DNA from: Granulicella sp.
Lineage (GTDB): Bacteria > Acidobacteriota > Terriglobia > Terriglobales > Acidobacteriaceae
Direction of reading: 5' to 3'
DNA length: 64,000 nt
NCBI GenBank assembly: GCA_027365345.1
Contig: DAHXNO010000140.1
Location: forward strand, 1-64,000
Under the pieces are notes generated by a model. That model was not told the origin of the DNA, did not search any database, and saw nothing but the letters and a program-made list of their open reading frames with translations. Shown one piece after another: positions 16,287 through 24,626 of the stretch (its first letter is position 1; each line of letters opens with the position of its first letter). The translations under genes were made by a program, and so were the position numbers.

Positions 16287-18236
16287 ATGCAAACCCGCCT
16301 TCGCATCCGCAATCTTCACATGGTCCCCATGCTGCTCCTCTCAGCGCTGCTACTCATCGCTACGCAGGGCGCAGCGGCACAACAACAGCCTTCGCCACAG
16401 GCACAGTCGCAATATCCCTCGCTACCGTCCGAGATCCCTGAGCATTTCACGCCAGTGACCGCGGAACTGAGGTATACCCGCTCGGTGGTGCAGATTCCCA
16501 TGCGGGACGGCATCAAGCTCAACACCGTGTTCGTGATACCAAAAGGCGCAACGCACGCCGGAATCATCCTGGAGCGGACACCGTATGATGCGGACCGCTT
16601 CAGTACACGCGAGCGTGAAGCTCGGGATTGGGCGCTCAAGGCGGGTTACATCCATGTGTTTCAGGACGTGCGCGGCAAGTATGGTTCCCAAGGGGACTAC
16701 ATCATGAACCGCTACGTGCGTGGTCCGCTCAACCCAACCCCGGTCTCTGACGCTACCGACGCCTCTGACACCATTGGGTGGCTGGTGAAAAACGTCTCCC
16801 AGAGCAATGGGCGAGTTGCCGTCATGGGGATCTCTTACGACGGATTCGAAGCTCTGATGGGACTGGTTCATCCGAATCCCGCTCTGAAGGCAGCGGTTCC
16901 AGAGAATCCGATGGTGGATGGCTGGATCGGCGACGACTGGTTCCATAACGGCGCCTTCCGTGAACAGATGATCCCCTACATCTACTCGCAGGAGGCGACG
17001 CGAACCGGCACTAAGAAGTGGTGGACGAACTATAGCGATGACTACAGCATGTATCTGGACGCTGGCAACGCAAGCGCGATTGCGAACCAGCACGGCATGC
17101 AACAACTGGGGTTCTGGAACAAACTTGTAGCCCACCCCTCTTACGACACGTTCTGGCAAGACCAGGCGGTAGATAAGATCCTGGCCCAGGAGCCGCTGAC
17201 CGTGCCTACGCTGCTGGTCGCCGGCGAATGGGACCAGGAAGACATCTATGGGGCGCTGGCTGTCTACCGCGCGCTCTACGCTGAGCCGGCCAACCGCGCC
17301 AACCTCTATCTGGCCCTTGGTCCCTGGTTTCATGGCCAGGAAGCCACACAAGGGACCCATCTAGGGGCAATCAACTTTGGCTCGGACACTTCAGCCTACT
17401 TTGTCCATCACATTTTGCTGCCCTTTCTCGCGCAACATCTTCAGGAGAACGGACCCGATGCGCATCTGGCGCACGTCAACGCCTTCCTGACCGGCCCCAA
17501 CACGTGGGAGCATCTAGCCAGGTGGCCATCCTGCAACGGCAACTGCAGCATCGACAGAAAACCTCTCTATCTCTACGCTGACCATGGAATGGGCTTTGAG
17601 CCGCCGCAACCTTCCGGTGGCGAGGAGTATGACCAGTATGTCTCGAACCCAGCCACGCCTGTACCCTATCGTCCTCGCCCGGTGCCACCGGCAGAGACTG
17701 TCACCTGGCCCGAGTGGCTGGTCGGAGATCAACGCCCTGCCTCGGCTCGCCCGGATGTCGAAACCTACGAGACCCCAGTTCTTACCGACGCTGTGACGGT
17801 GAGCGGCCGCCCGCAGGTCCACCTGGTGGCTTCAACCAGCGGCACGGACTCCGATTGGATCGTCAAGGTAATCGATGTCTACCCCCAGCAGGACAGCGAC
17901 GAGCCGGATATGAGCGGTTACGAGCTTGCCGTCTCCATGGACATCTTCCGCGGACGCTATCGCGAAAGCCTTTCGCACCCCTCACCGCTCACACCAAACA
18001 AGCCATTGCTTTACAGCTTCTTTTTACCGGCGGTCAATCATGTCTTTCTTCCCGGCCACCGGATGATGGTGCAGATCCAATCCAGTTGGTTCCCTCTCTA
18101 TGACCGCAATCCGCAGACCTTTGTACCCAATATCTTCAAGGCTACGGCTAGCGACTACAAGCAGGCCACGCAACGCATCTATTGCGCTCCGGACCAACAA
18201 ACCTACATCACGCTGCCGGTAGCGCAACAGCGGTAG
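16287..18236 (+). CDS. CocE/NonD-family hydrolase (X-Pro dipeptidyl-peptidase-like), exported
   Basis: Serine hydrolase of the alpha/beta-hydrolase fold, in the group of glutaryl-7-ACA acylase, cocaine esterase and X-Pro dipeptidyl-peptidases. The 649-residue product starts with a signal peptide (LHMVPMLLLSALLLIATQGAAAQ). The nucleophile is Ser183 in GISYDGFEA. ERTPYDADR and FQDVRGKYGSQG are family signatures, with a probable acid residue in LLVAGEWDQEDIYGAL and the histidine in LGPWFHGQ. The C-terminal jelly-roll domain is visible as VSGRPQVHLVASTSGTDSDWIVKVIDVYP. The 16287 ATG is chosen over the track's 15906 start because the signal peptide begins there. Substrate, ester or acyl-amide, cannot be told. 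Confidence 0.88.
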   Translation: MQTRLRIRNLHMVPMLLLSALLLIATQGAAAQQQPSPQAQSQYPSLPSEIPEHFTPVTAELRYTRSVVQIPMRDGIKLNTVFVIPKGATHAGIILERTPYDADRFSTREREARDWALKAGYIHVFQDVRGKYGSQGDYIMNRYVRGPLNPTPVSDATDASDTIGWLVKNVSQSNGRVAVMGISYDGFEALMGLVHPNPALKAAVPENPMVDGWIGDDWFHNGAFREQMIPYIYSQEATRTGTKKWWTNYSDDYSMYLDAGNASAIANQHGMQQLGFWNKLVAHPSYDTFWQDQAVDKILAQEPLTVPTLLVAGEWDQEDIYGALAVYRALYAEPANRANLYLALGPWFHGQEATQGTHLGAINFGSDTSAYFVHHILLPFLAQHLQENGPDAHLAHVNAFLTGPNTWEHLARWPSCNGNCSIDRKPLYLYADHGMGFEPPQPSGGEEYDQYVSNPATPVPYRPRPVPPAETVTWPEWLVGDQRPASARPDVETYETPVLTDAVTVSGRPQVHLVASTSGTDSDWIVKVIDVYPQQDSDEPDMSGYELAVSMDIFRGRYRESLSHPSPLTPNKPLLYSFFLPAVNHVFLPGHRMMVQIQSSWFPLYDRNPQTFVPNIFKATASDYKQATQRIYCAPDQQTYITLPVAQQR

Positions 18237-18289
18237 CGGCGAGGGCAGACGCGAGGATGTGAGCGATGAGGTGGAATGGCTGCGCCGCT

Positions 18290-18407
18290 CTAGAGCATTT
18301 TCGCCGTTGATGGGTATCCAAGAGCGATTGTGCCGTGGCGTTTTCATTGGGGAAAACGCCCATCCATCTCAATCTGCTGGACTACACCTACGGGGAAAAC
18401 GCTCTAA
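18290..18407. repeat. Palindromic repeat element with terminal inverted repeats
   Basis: TAGAGCATTTTC at 18291-18302 pairs with GAAAACGCTCTA at 18395-18406 in 11 of 12 positions, framing a 116-base unit. Inside is a second perfect nine-base stem, GGCGTTTTC/GAAAACGCC (18337-18360). The unit lies between convergent genes. Its right end provides the TAG stop codon of the downstream lacI-type gene. Size, symmetry and position fit a non-autonomous MITE- or REP-like element, which may also act as a bidirectional terminator. Copies elsewhere in this window were not found by eye. Confidence 0.7.
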
Positions 18408-19456
18408 CGGCGGCTGCTTGCTATGCGGTCCGTGGACTCTCGGACGATCAGTGTGGGCTTGGCCAACATTGTGGAGGGATATGGGGCGGAGGGGTTGGTG
18501 ATGCGATCCAGCAGGATGCCGGCAGCCAACTTCCCCATGTGTTTCAGTGGTTGCCGGATGGTGGTGAGGCTGGGGACATGGAAATGGGCGGCGTTGATGT
18601 CATCAAAGCCGACGACGGAGACATCCTGAGGCACTTTGAGGTGGGCCTCGTGAAGTACGCGGATGGCTCCTATGGCGGTGATGTCGTTGAAGGCCACCAG
18701 GGCGGTAAAGTCGCGCGTGGTGCTTAGCAGCCGTTGCACGGGGCCGTAGCCGGTTTTGGGGCTCCAACCGCGTCCGGCGAATTGGATGATGCGTTCGGGG
18801 CTTGGTTGAACGCCAAACTCACGAGCGACCTCCATCATCGCCTCCCAGCGGAAGGCGGAGTCGGCGATGGAGTGGTGTCCTCTCATAAAAACGATTTTGC
18901 GGTGACCGAGGTCGTACAGGTGGTGGATCGCGAGGCGAGCGGCTGCGCGATGGTCCAGTATGACATTGGTGAGGCCTGGCCTCTCCAGATGGCCAGAGAT
19001 GGCTACAACCGGCAGAGGCGAGTCGAAATCTGCATTGTCATTCAAGACAAGGAGACCTTCCGCGCCGCGGTTGAGCAGAAGTTCAGCGTACTCCTTGACC
19101 AGTTGGGGTTTGTAATAATGGCACGCCGTGAAGTAGAGAAAGTTTTTCTTCAGCAGGAAGCCGTCGATACCTTCCATCACGACGGTGTTGTAACCTTCAC
19201 TGTGTTCGGACACCAGGATGCCGACCGAGTCGCTGCTCGTCTTGTGCAGATTGAGGGCGAAGTAGCTAGGCCGATAGTTGAACTTGCGCGCAGCCTCCAG
19301 GACGCGGCGGCGAGTCTCTTCGGTGAGATTTTTGGCCAGGGGCGCATCGTTTAGAACAAAGGAGATGGTGGTCTGAGAGAGGCCCAGGTATGCGGCCAGA
19401 TCCTTAAGACTGGTGCGCTTGCGCGGGGTAGAAGCCTTTGTGGTTAGAGACCTCAT
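18404..19456 (-). CDS. LacI/GalR-family transcriptional regulator
   Basis: Repressor-type regulator of about 350 residues. HTH: TSLKDLAAYLGLSQTTISFVLNDAPLAKNLTEETRRRVLEAARKFNY, followed by RPSYFALNLHKTSSDSVGILV and the sugar-binding domain (VILDHRAAARLAIHHLYDLGHRKIVFM, LVAFNDITAIGAIRVLHE, VVGFDDINAAHFHVPSLTTIRQP). The ATG at 19456 has GAGG upstream. It follows the kdgK-like kinase by 86 bases on the same strand, so co-transcription and control of ketodeoxygluconate or uronate use are likely. The stop codon TAG belongs to a palindromic repeat, so the present C-terminus (IASSRR) may have been set by that insertion. Confidence 0.88.
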   Translation of the reverse strand: MRSLTTKASTPRKRTSLKDLAAYLGLSQTTISFVLNDAPLAKNLTEETRRRVLEAARKFNYRPSYFALNLHKTSSDSVGILVSEHSEGYNTVVMEGIDGFLLKKNFLYFTACHYYKPQLVKEYAELLLNRGAEGLLVLNDNADFDSPLPVVAISGHLERPGLTNVILDHRAAARLAIHHLYDLGHRKIVFMRGHHSIADSAFRWEAMMEVAREFGVQPSPERIIQFAGRGWSPKTGYGPVQRLLSTTRDFTALVAFNDITAIGAIRVLHEAHLKVPQDVSVVGFDDINAAHFHVPSLTTIRQPLKHMGKLAAGILLDRITNPSAPYPSTMLAKPTLIVRESTDRIASSRR

Positions 19457-19542
19457 GCGCAACCTCGTGATGACGCCTCAAAGGGATGCATACCCAATCA
19501 GGAAAAGTCCTTTCTCTCCAATTGAGTGTACATGGACGTCTC

Positions 19543-20679
19543 TCAACGAAGCGTTCCAGCCGCTGTGCCCAACATCAGACGTTCAACCTCCGCAAGCGTG
19601 ACCATAGAAGCGTCCCCTGGGGTGGTCATCGCCAAAGCTCCATGAGCAACGCCGCAGTTGAGCGCCCAGGCCAGGCCCCTTTGGGTCAGCAGACCGTAGA
19701 TCAAGCCTGCGGCAAAGGAGTCGCCGCCTCCAACGCGATCCAGTATCTCAAGGTCGTCAAACTGGAGACCGGCCAAGGCATCTCCCTGTTTCCCAGCGTC
19801 GCCGCAGGCGTAGGCAAAGGCTCCCCAGCCGTTTCGACTCGCGCTGCGCGGTTGGCGGATGGTGGTGGCAATCACCTTCAGGTTCGGAAACTCGTTCTGA
19901 ACACGCCCAGCCATCAGGCGAAAGCTCTCCAGGCCATGCCAGGCCGGGCGCTCAGAGCTTTCGCCGAGCTCCGCGGCAACGTCCCCTTCATGGCCAAAGA
20001 AGACGTCCACCATAGGCAGTAAGGAGCGGTTGATCTCAACCGAGCGTTTGCGTCCGCCGCGAGCCTTCCAAAGGGAAGGCCTATAGTTGGCGTCGAAGCT
20101 GATCACGGAGCCGTGACGGCCGGCTGCCTCCATCGCCTCGCGGACTACCTCTGTAGCGTCTTCGCTCAGCGCCGCCATGATGCCACCGGTATGAAACCAG
20201 CGCACTCCCTCACTGCCGAAGATATCGTTCCAGTCAATCTGGCCGGGGCGGAGTTGGGCGATAGCCGTATGCCCCCGATCCATCATGCCCAGGCCGGGGC
20301 GGACGCCAAAGCCACGTTCCATAAAATACATGCCGTTGCGCGCCTCTCGGCCTACGCCATCGAATCCTACCCAGCGGATGTGCGACGTATCGACGCCACC
20401 TTGCAGTATCAGATCCTCCACCAGGCGGCCGGCGGGGTTATCCACCAACGAGGTCGCGACAGAAGTACGCAGGCCAAAGCAGCGGCGCAGGCCACGTGCG
20501 ACGTTATACTCCCCTCCGCCCTCCCACACGCGGAAGCTGCGCGTGCTGGCGATGCGACCCTCCCCGGGATCCAAACGGAGCATCACCTCGCCAAGCGAGA
20601 GAAGGTCCCAACGGGTTCTCTCCGGAGGGCGAATCTCCAGCCGGATACTGGGTTGCACCGAAGTTTGGGCTTGTTCCAT
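19543..20679 (-). CDS. kdgK: PfkB-family sugar kinase, probable 2-dehydro-3-deoxygluconokinase
   Basis: Ribokinase-fold kinase, most likely phosphorylating 2-keto-3-deoxygluconate from pectin or uronate breakdown. About 378 residues. Landmarks: LLSLGEVMLRLDPGEGRI (substrate side), EGGGEYNVARGLRRCFGLRTSVATSLVDNPAGRLVEDLI, FHTGGIMAALS, ISFDANYRPSLWKARGG, and the anion-hole/catalytic RVGGGDSFAAGLIYGLL, where GGGDSF replaces the common GAGDAF, as in KdgK-like members. The ATG at 20679 fits the conserved N-terminus, although the AGGA upstream is rather far, and the ORF-track extension to 20814 looks non-coding. Followed by a LacI-type regulator. Substrate is inferred from family; other ketose kinases are possible. 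Confidence 0.82.
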   Translation of the reverse strand: MEQAQTSVQPSIRLEIRPPERTRWDLLSLGEVMLRLDPGEGRIASTRSFRVWEGGGEYNVARGLRRCFGLRTSVATSLVDNPAGRLVEDLILQGGVDTSHIRWVGFDGVGREARNGMYFMERGFGVRPGLGMMDRGHTAIAQLRPGQIDWNDIFGSEGVRWFHTGGIMAALSEDATEVVREAMEAAGRHGSVISFDANYRPSLWKARGGRKRSVEINRSLLPMVDVFFGHEGDVAAELGESSERPAWHGLESFRLMAGRVQNEFPNLKVIATTIRQPRSASRNGWGAFAYACGDAGKQGDALAGLQFDDLEILDRVGGGDSFAAGLIYGLLTQRGLAWALNCGVAHGALAMTTPGDASMVTLAEVERLMLGTAAGTLR

Positions 20680-21001
20680 GGGTTCGAATCGTCTTCCTCG
20701 CGGCGAAATACGGAGCTGTGTCAGCCATGGAAGTCCGCCCCTAGGGGGACGACGCCGCTGCACACCTCGCTCCTGGAGACCCGTCCATGCGAAATCTGCT
20801 CCGATGCCATCCACGGACGGGGCGCCTCAACCAAGACTACCCAAACCGGGCCAAAGCGAAAAGTGCCGCCTCAACCAACAGAAGCCGTATCTGTTACATC
20901 CAACGCACTGATTGCCTGCGTCCAAAGAAGCAGAATAGCGCTTGGCTTCTCAGGAAGTCGAACCACGTATGCAATCCCGCTAGGCAAAGCAGGGGGGTAG
21001 G

Positions 21002-21610
21002 ATGTCACTCATGAAAGGTCGGGCGATCGTCAGGGAATGGATAGGCTACATGGCCCTCGGGACCGTAGGGCTGGCCGGATGCTCTCATCCAGGCCCACCA
21101 GCGGCAGCTCCGCCACCCTCGGCGATGGCTCCATCTGCGGCCAGCGAGACCGCGCCTGCGCCCAGCCCGGCGGTCGCGGCCGTGCCAGAGGTTCATGTGA
21201 ACCAGGATTGCCTTATCCTCCAGGACGATCTCGATGGAGTCCGCGGAATGAGCGTGCCTGGAGGCCAGATGTTGCCCAGCGGTGGAGAGTCGGATCCAGT
21301 GGTCTGCCATCTGGAGAGCAAACTCACCTCCAACCACGTGCAAAGTACAGTGGTCCATGGGACAGTTCAGCGCAGCGTCGTAGTGGTCCAGCAGCAGCAG
21401 TATCTGTTGCAGAATCAGTTTGCTCAGCCGGTTGTCTTTGTGGTGGAACATGCGGTCCCGCAGGGCTGGGTTATCAACTCGGTCCCTCCACCCACAGCCA
21501 TGTTGGGTGAAACGGCGATCTTCAAAGTCGTAGTGCAACCAGGGCAATTCGCTCGGCTACACGTGGCGGAACAGCATCAGATTCCACTGGCGCCGCCTGC
21601 GGGCGAGTAA
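21002..21610 (+). CDS. Putative lipoprotein of unknown function
   Basis: About 202 residues. A hydrophobic segment ends in the lipobox GLAGC (Cys27), followed by a Pro/Ala-rich linker to about residue 60. The folded part is unrecognised: VHVNQDCLILQDDLDG, VVVVQQQQYLLQNQFAQPVVFVVEHAVPQGWVINSVPPPTAMLGETAIFKVVVQPGQFARLHVAEQ. The alternation of hydrophobic residues suggests beta sandwich, with a DUF4139-like or conserved secreted fold possible but unproven. A purine-rich AGGGGGGTAGG sits right before the ATG. The phosphorylase-like gene follows on the same strand after about 100 bases and may be co-transcribed. Confidence 0.65.
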   Translation: MSLMKGRAIVREWIGYMALGTVGLAGCSHPGPPAAAPPPSAMAPSAASETAPAPSPAVAAVPEVHVNQDCLILQDDLDGVRGMSVPGGQMLPSGGESDPVVCHLESKLTSNHVQSTVVHGTVQRSVVVVQQQQYLLQNQFAQPVVFVVEHAVPQGWVINSVPPPTAMLGETAIFKVVVQPGQFARLHVAEQHQIPLAPPAGE

Positions 21611-21709
21611 AAAGAGCCGATTCAGCCGACGGCAAGATGGCCGCATGCCTCTTTGCGATACAGCGGCTGCTCCATTTCCGTCATCTGGAGCTGTCAGAAG
21701 GAGGATCCT

Positions 21710-22801
21710 TTGAGCGATAAACCTGGAAGGCTGCGTCTTTCCAGCCGGCAGAGGGAGTTCTCGCCCACCCTGCGGAGCGCACCTCCGCTGCCGGCGATCG
21801 ATTGGAGCCAGGTGGGCATAGCGCCGCCAGAACTTCTTCCCATCGGCCCTGAGAAGGGATTACCGGCGGCCGATGCGATAGTCCTCACCTGGGCGGATGC
21901 AGAGTGGGCGGCGATGCAACAGGTCTTCTGCTCCAGCGGCCAGCCGATGCCGTATGCCGACAGGAATCGAGGTAAATGGAGCGGCTGGACCCAGTATGCC
22001 GAAGGGATGCTCCACTCCGCCACGCACTCGACCAGGGATTGGAGCTACTGGGGAGAGTGGAGACTTGTGGAGATTCGAGGAAAGCGCGTCCTTCTCTTCA
22101 AATCCAATACCCATCTGGACTTTCCCGGTGAAGCGCAGTTGGTTGCGATGGTGGAACGGCTGATCCGGCAGGCCAGGCCGAGCCTGCTGCTCTCCATTGG
22201 CACGGCGGGAGGAGCCATGGTGGGGGATCACCTGGGAACAGTACGGGCGGTAAGCGCGGGCACCCTCTATGAGGCGGATACGCCACGAGAAAACTGGCCG
22301 GTATACTCCAATGCCTGGAGCGCCACGGATTCACCATTATCCAAGGCCGGGCTGGCGAGCTTGCTGTACCCCATTCCCACCACAGAGGCCGATCTACAGG
22401 CGCTCTGCAATCAGTTCAATACGTTCCATGGCACGCGTTACTCTATCTTCGATCTCGATCCGAACGGTCTGAACAGCGGAGATACGCTGCCCAAGGTCGT
22501 CAATTCCACTGGCGGGGCGCTTTCCTTGCTAACTACGCCCGTGTTTGTCGTAGGGACCACAGCAGGTGACTACAGTCAGTATGCCTGCATTGAAATGGAC
22601 GACGCCCTGGTGGGCAAGGTGTGCGCGGCGGAAGGAGTCGACTTCGGATTCGTGCGCAATATCTCAGATCCGGTGCAGAACGCGGAGCTTCCCGATGAGG
22701 TCCAAGGGAGTTGGGGAAGCACAGTCTACGATGCCTACGGGATCTACACCAGCTTCAACGGAGCACTAACGGCCTGGGCGATGCTCGCTGACTGGGCGTA
22801 G
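21710..22801 (+). CDS. Phosphorylase-superfamily (nucleoside phosphorylase-like) protein
   Basis: About 363 residues related to the PNP/UDP phosphorylase and MTA/SAH nucleosidase fold. ADAIVLTWADAEWAAM, the core SLLLSIGTAGGAMVGDHLGTV and CIEMDDALVGKVCAAEGVDFGFVRNISDPVQN support this. In typical members the last block carries an ME-[ST]-A motif contacting the ribose; here it reads EMDDA, so catalysis may be altered. The start is the TTG at 21710, with an excellent AAGGAGG five bases upstream; the ORF-track start is not supported. Lies after an unknown lipoprotein. No signal peptide, so it is probably cytosolic. Substrate unknown. Confidence 0.7.
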   Translation: MSDKPGRLRLSSRQREFSPTLRSAPPLPAIDWSQVGIAPPELLPIGPEKGLPAADAIVLTWADAEWAAMQQVFCSSGQPMPYADRNRGKWSGWTQYAEGMLHSATHSTRDWSYWGEWRLVEIRGKRVLLFKSNTHLDFPGEAQLVAMVERLIRQARPSLLLSIGTAGGAMVGDHLGTVRAVSAGTLYEADTPRENWPVYSNAWSATDSPLSKAGLASLLYPIPTTEADLQALCNQFNTFHGTRYSIFDLDPNGLNSGDTLPKVVNSTGGALSLLTTPVFVVGTTAGDYSQYACIEMDDALVGKVCAAEGVDFGFVRNISDPVQNAELPDEVQGSWGSTVYDAYGIYTSFNGALTAWAMLADWA

Positions 22802-23065
22802 AGCCTTTCCGCTGCAAAGGCCTGGGCGTCGCCTCGGCCCCATGAACGTCTTGCGCAGTCAGCACGCCACGACGCGCCCCGGCGCGCCATCTACGCAGAC
22901 ATCAAAGCCCATCGTAGCGGACGTTTCGAAGACAGATCCAGAGAGGATAGCTGCATGCCGCAACGGCAAGATGCAACTCCATTCACGCCGTTGCACGCAG
23001 GATCGTGGACACTGGCCAGGCGCCGGTCAAGGGCGGGAAATCTGTCCCTCCCGCCTGATGCCGTC

Positions 23066-23899
23066 TTACCAGGCATTCCAGTAGCCGCCACGCTCGGTCA
23101 AAACGATCTCACGTCCAAACAATCCGCGCAGATGATCCTCCGTGAGCAGTCTGCTCTTATCGCCATCAGCCAAAATGCGTCCTTCGCGCATCATCACAAT
23201 GCGATCGATCTCCGGAAGAATATCGGCAATATGATGCGTAATCAACAAAATCGCCGTTCCCTTCTGCGCCAGCCCGCGCAGCATCTCGCGCAGATCCTGT
23301 TGCGCAGCCAGGTCCAGGGCGTTCGAAGGCTCATCCAGCAATAGCATCTGAACACCCCCCTGCTCCACATCCAGAGATGTTCCCGCCAATGCGCGTCCAA
23401 TCATCACCCGCCGCTGCTGCCCTGCCGACATCTCTCCCACCGGAATTGCCGCCAGATCCTCAGCGTGCACCAGGTGGAGAATCTCTTCGGCGAGTTCCTT
23501 CATCTTGGTGGTGACAGTGAAGTGGGGCCATATCCTGGAACTGGAGAAGAACCCGCTGAGAACGGCCTCCCTGCCTGTACTAGCCAAGGTGCTCAAACCC
23601 AGGGTGTCTGCCGCCACCACCCCCATACGCCGTTTCAACTCCGTCAGATCCCAGCGCTCTCTGCCCAGGATGCAGACACGGCTCCCCGGATTGACCAACG
23701 GATAGACCTCGCAGGTGATTGTCTTCAACAGCGTGGATTTGCCGCAACCATTCGGTCCCAGAATCGCCAGGTGCTCACCGGCCTTGATGCGCAGGCTCAC
23801 ATCATGCAGGACAACTCTCTCTCCACGCGCGACAGACACATGCTCCAAAACTACGATTGCGTCCTCACCCCCATCGCCAACCTGGCCGCCGACCTTCAT
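23066..23899 (-). CDS. ABC transporter ATP-binding protein
   Basis: Stand-alone ATPase subunit of 277 residues. Walker A GPNGCGKST, signature MSAGQQRRVMIGRAL (SAGQQ variant of LSGGQ), Walker B MLLLDEPSNALD and the switch histidine in LLITHH are all present. The IVVLEHVSVARGERVVLHDVSLRIKAGEHLAILGPNG start is typical of metal or siderophore-type importers and of ModF-like soluble ATPases. No permease or binding-protein gene lies beside it, so its partner is elsewhere or it works alone. ATG 23899 is preceded by a GGAG-like sequence. Confidence 0.88.
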   Translation of the reverse strand: MKVGGQVGDGGEDAIVVLEHVSVARGERVVLHDVSLRIKAGEHLAILGPNGCGKSTLLKTITCEVYPLVNPGSRVCILGRERWDLTELKRRMGVVAADTLGLSTLASTGREAVLSGFFSSSRIWPHFTVTTKMKELAEEILHLVHAEDLAAIPVGEMSAGQQRRVMIGRALAGTSLDVEQGGVQMLLLDEPSNALDLAAQQDLREMLRGLAQKGTAILLITHHIADILPEIDRIVMMREGRILADGDKSRLLTEDHLRGLFGREIVLTERGGYWNAW

Positions 23900-23979
23900 C
23901 TATCTCCCATCTCTTCTCGTTCAACAGGTATCACCCATCACACGCTACCGTCCACTTTCGCGGAACAGCGATAGCCAGA

Positions 23980-24552
23980 TTACAGATCCCATTTGCAGAT
24001 CACCCGCGTCTCGCGCTCAAAGCCGAGCACGCTCGCGCTCCCCGTCTCCAGGGAAAACAGAGCTCCAGCACCAGGTGGCAAACCGATCCAGCGCGCGGCA
24101 AGAATCCTCAGAACGTGCGCATGCGCAAACAGCGCCACGGCTTCCTCCCCGGGTACGGCGGCCAGCGATCGCGCAATCACAGCATCCACTCTCTCTCCCA
24201 CATGCTCCAGCGTCTCGCCATTCACCAATGGACTCGTCCAAACGCTCCATTGCGGCCCATAGATCGCTCGCATATCGTTCGTCGTCTTGCCTTCGGCCTC
24301 TCCGTAGTTCCACTCCTGCAGATCCTCATCCACCACGGCGACATCGCCATAGCCCGCAATCTGGCAGGTCTCACGGGCTCTTTGCCGGGGACTGGTAAAT
24401 ACTGCGCCAAACTTCGTCCCCGCAAGCAAGCCACGCAGGCGCTTGGCTCTCTCTCGGCCGCGGTCGGTTAATGGAATATCACTCACGCCTGTGTGCCGCC
24501 CATCGGCGCTCCACGTTGTCTCGCCGTGCCGTATCAACCAAAGTTCTGTCAA
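23980..24552 (-). CDS. Histidine phosphatase family protein (phosphoglycerate mutase-like)
   Basis: Small phosphatase of 190 residues with the RHG catalytic motif [17 protein letters not shown], the second basic block [14 protein letters not shown], the acid residue in EWNYGEAEG and the second histidine in [21 protein letters not shown]. These are the features of the branch that includes CobC- and GpmB-like phosphatases. Substrate cannot be assigned from sequence. It begins just in front of uvrB on the opposite strand, so the two share a promoter region of fewer than 80 bases. Confidence 0.85.
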   Translation of the reverse strand: MTELWLIRHGETTWSADGRHTGVSDIPLTDRGRERAKRLRGLLAGTKFGAVFTSPRQRARETCQIAGYGDVAVVDEDLQEWNYGEAEGKTTNDMRAIYGPQWSVWTSPLVNGETLEHVGERVDAVIARSLAAVPGEEAVALFAHAHVLRILAARWIGLPPGAGALFSLETGSASVLGFERETRVICKWDL

Positions 24553-24626
24553 AACCCTTTGAACCTCCGTTAGCGCATGGCTACGCGCCCAAACTCTATC
24601 TTACCGTGCGCGTATACCCTATCCTA

